Shown: positions 5,867-7,504 of the stretch, one piece after another | Layout: every line of letters starts with the position of its first letter | Numbering within the stretch: the stretch's first letter is position 1 | Source of the DNA: Verrucomicrobiota bacterium | GTDB taxonomy: Bacteria > Verrucomicrobiota > Verrucomicrobiae > Chthoniobacterales > UBA10450 | Assembly (NCBI GenBank): GCA_003219495.1 | Contig: QHOZ01000074.1 | Coordinates: 1 to 7,504, forward strand | Reading direction: 5' to 3' | Length of the DNA stretch: 7,504 bases | Position numbers and translations under genes: made by a program | Notes under the pieces: generated by a model | What the model was told of the DNA's origin: nothing | Databases searched by the model: none | The model's input: the letters and a program-made list of their open reading frames with translations, nothing else

Positions 5867-6882
5867 CTACCTCGACAGCTCGCGATGGAGTGAGTTGATT
5901 CGCGAACGCGAGCCAAGAGATGAAATCAGCGACGTGACGATGCCGCGCATTTCTTTGCGCGGAACTTTCACGTGTCGATGCAGCGCGGTCGCGCGCGCAT
6001 CGCGGATGAGCGCGAGAGTGCGCGCGCCCACGAGCGCGGGAAGAACCGTTGCGATGCGCACGCGACGATTGCGAACGGCGTCCGCGTATTTAATTCCGGC
6101 GGCGACCCCCTGCTCTGCTTTCTCGCGCCATTTGCGATGGATCGGCAGAAAACGTTGCGGCTCGCGGATGATTTGCGATGGCTCCATCGCAAGCGCGACA
6201 ACTTCCTCCTTTGGAAAATAACAACGGCCTGCACGCAGATCGGCGCCGGCATCGCGCAAAATGTTGATCAGCTGCAAACCGATTCCGTATTGCTTTGCGA
6301 GATCGAGCATTTCGGTTTCGCTCCGCGATGAAAATTTCGGCAAGTGACGAAAACAAAGCTGCGTCCAGAATTCTCCGGCACTGCCGGCAACGAGGTAAGT
6401 GTATTCGTCGAGCTCGGCCGCGGTTTCGAGCGCGGCGAGCTTTCCGGGATCCTGAAAGCGCTCCAGATCGAGAAGTTGACCGCGATTGACACATCTTCGC
6501 GATCTTCCACGTCGATTTGCTCGAGCCAATCCAAACATTGTTGTAACGCTTCAATCAGCGCGCGCTCGGCTTCGTCTTTCTGTAACGGCGCAATCGTCGC
6601 GCTAAGATCGACAATTGAGTCTCCGGGCGGTTCTCCTTGAATGGCTCGCGCGAGCAGCTCCAGCTTTTCCATGCGCAGCGCGACCGGAATGTCCGCCGTG
6701 TCGGCGATTGTGTCGGAAGCGCGCGCGAGCAAATATCCGAGCGAGACCGGATCGCGTAGTCTTTTTGGCAGGAGGCGGATCGACAAGTAGAACGAGCGTG
6801 AAACGCGCGAGAGAATGCTTCGTCGCAAGTCCGACATCGAAACGCTTTGCCCGGCGGCACGCGAAACTTCAGCGTCCGGCAT
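5867..6882 (-). pseudogene. Squalene/phytoene synthase family protein, frameshifted
   Basis: Members of this family condense two C15 or C20 isoprenyl diphosphates head-to-head in squalene, hopanoid or carotenoid synthesis. The 5' part runs from ATG 6880-6882 to about 6490: SRSFYLSIRLLPKRLRDPV, then the first aspartate motif DTIAD (Asp57, Asp61), and DWLEQIDVEDREDV. The family then continues in another frame from about 6484: RGQLLDLERF, LDEYTYLVAGSAGEFWTQLC, YGIGLQLINILRDAGADL with the second aspartate motif DAGAD, RAGRCYFP, and on to TAG at 5867-5869. Normally about 8 residues separate DREDV from RGQ; only 5 bases remain, so about 19 are missing and the frame is lost. Both catalytic motifs survive but in different frames. 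A later in-frame ATG (residue 16) is an alternative start. The first 14 bases overlap the DUF362 gene, implying translational coupling. Whether it acts as HpnC, HpnD or CrtB cannot be decided here. Confidence 0.87.
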
Positions 6883-7504
6883 TTTTCACCTCGATGTGGC
6901 TCATGTCGGAATTGCCGAGGCCCATGGCGGTCGCGGTTTGAACGTAACTGGCGAGGCGGCCGATCGTCGGAAAATTTTCTTTCGCGCGCAATTCCCCGAG
7001 CCGCTTCAGCGCCACGGTGTCGAGCGCGACCGGATCTTTGCTCGCGAAGATCGTGTCGTAATGGACGGCGAAGTTCGGTTGCGATGCCGGGCCGCCGCCA
7101 TATTGCGCGATCAATCCGTCCATGATGTTGAGCACGACTTTCGGCGCGATCACTGGATTGGAATAAATCATGGCGACGCTTTCCGCGCCGAAGCCGGTGC
7201 CCATGCTGAAGCGACGCCAGTTGTCGATGTTTGGAATGGTCACGTTGTAAAGGCAGCCCGCGATTCCGTTCGTGATGCTATTGCTCATCACCGGCACGTT
7301 GATGATTTTCGTAACGTCGTTCGCGACGATGTTCGAAAAATGACTGACGTTGCTCGTGTTCTCTTCTTCCGAAAGCGGAATGCTCTTTCCGCCGTCGTGA
7401 ACGTAATCGACATCGCCCCAAACGAGCTTGCCGAGGAGCGGCGCGGTCAGGGTTGCTTTCGGATCGTAACCGGTGCGCGGCTTGATCGATTTCAATTCGA
7501 AGCC
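6869..7504 (-). CDS. DUF362 domain-containing protein, C-terminal part (5' end outside window)
   Basis: The frame is open from the right edge to a stop at 6869-6871, giving the last 211 residues; the true start lies beyond the window. Features typical of DUF362 proteins are visible: VTKIINVPVMSNSITNGIAG followed by CLYN, then NIDNWRRF, a metal- or ligand-site-like region PVIAPKVVLNIMDGLIAQYG with GGP following, and YDTIFASKDPVALDTVAL, which usually precedes the C-terminal helices. The biochemical role of DUF362 is not established; some members sit next to ferredoxin domains or carry export signals. Here no ferredoxin cysteine cluster occurs in the visible part and the N-terminus is unavailable. 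No internal gap is apparent. It precedes and overlaps the squalene/phytoene synthase gene by 14 bases on the same strand, so the two are probably co-expressed and may share a role in membrane lipid or isoprenoid metabolism, which is inference only. A TTG near 7495 is not needed as a start because the frame continues to the edge. Confidence 0.8.
   Translation of the reverse strand, partial: GFELKSIKPRTGYDPKATLTAPLLGKLVWGDVDYVHDGGKSIPLSEEENTSNVSHFSNIVANDVTKIINVPVMSNSITNGIAGCLYNVTIPNIDNWRRFSMGTGFGAESVAMIYSNPVIAPKVVLNIMDGLIAQYGGGPASQPNFAVHYDTIFASKDPVALDTVALKRLGELRAKENFPTIGRLASYVQTATAMGLGNSDMSHIEVKNAGR

Noticed and set aside
1..7504. CRISPR array, tRNA or rRNA gene, insertion sequence with transposase
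   Set aside because: No regularly spaced direct repeats with unique spacers, no cloverleaf with tRNA consensus loops, no rRNA-like sequence and no transposase frame were seen. The decamer repeat block is too short and lacks spacers.

Overview
The window most likely comes from a Verrucomicrobiota genome, probably a soil lineage near Chthoniobacterales. This is inferred from the GC-rich sequence, the zwf-opcA pair, the wording of the QueA and pseudopilin proteins, and short palindromic intergenic repeats. There is no 16S or other decisive marker, so the taxon is a judgement and not a result.

Layout, left to right. The 3' end of a probable NUDIX hydrolase (+) is followed by zwf (glucose-6-phosphate dehydrogenase, +) and opcA (its assembly/activator protein, +), which start one base after each other. 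A REP-like hairpin separates opcA from a small unknown lipoprotein gene (+). That gene converges, with overlapping stop codons, on a YciA-type acyl-CoA thioesterase gene (-). A block of decamer repeats in inverted orientation lies between the thioesterase gene and queA (tRNA queuosine synthesis, -). Divergent from queA is a family-4 Fe-S uracil-DNA glycosylase gene (+), which converges on a GspG-like pseudopilin gene (-). Beyond it are a squalene/phytoene synthase-family gene (-) and the 3' part of a DUF362 gene (-), which overlap by 14 bases.

The functional themes are NADPH supply (zwf, opcA), translation fidelity (queA), base-excision repair (UDG), secretion/pilus (GspG-like) and isoprenoid chemistry (squalene/phytoene synthase). 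There is no single system tying all of them together.

The outstanding oddity is a pattern. Four recognisable genes (zwf twice, UDG, the pseudopilin, squalene synthase) lack short conserved internal segments compared with their families, and opcA probably lacks one too. Three of these losses shift the reading frame. The neighbouring yciA, queA and the visible DUF362 portion look intact. The missing pieces are roughly 17 to 75 bases and remove strongly conserved residues. This could be an assembly or amplification artefact, real decay, or something stranger. Raw reads and a close relative would decide. A second notable item is a 60-base, three-stem palindromic element that sits in frame inside the UDG gene and shares a core with the hairpin after opcA.
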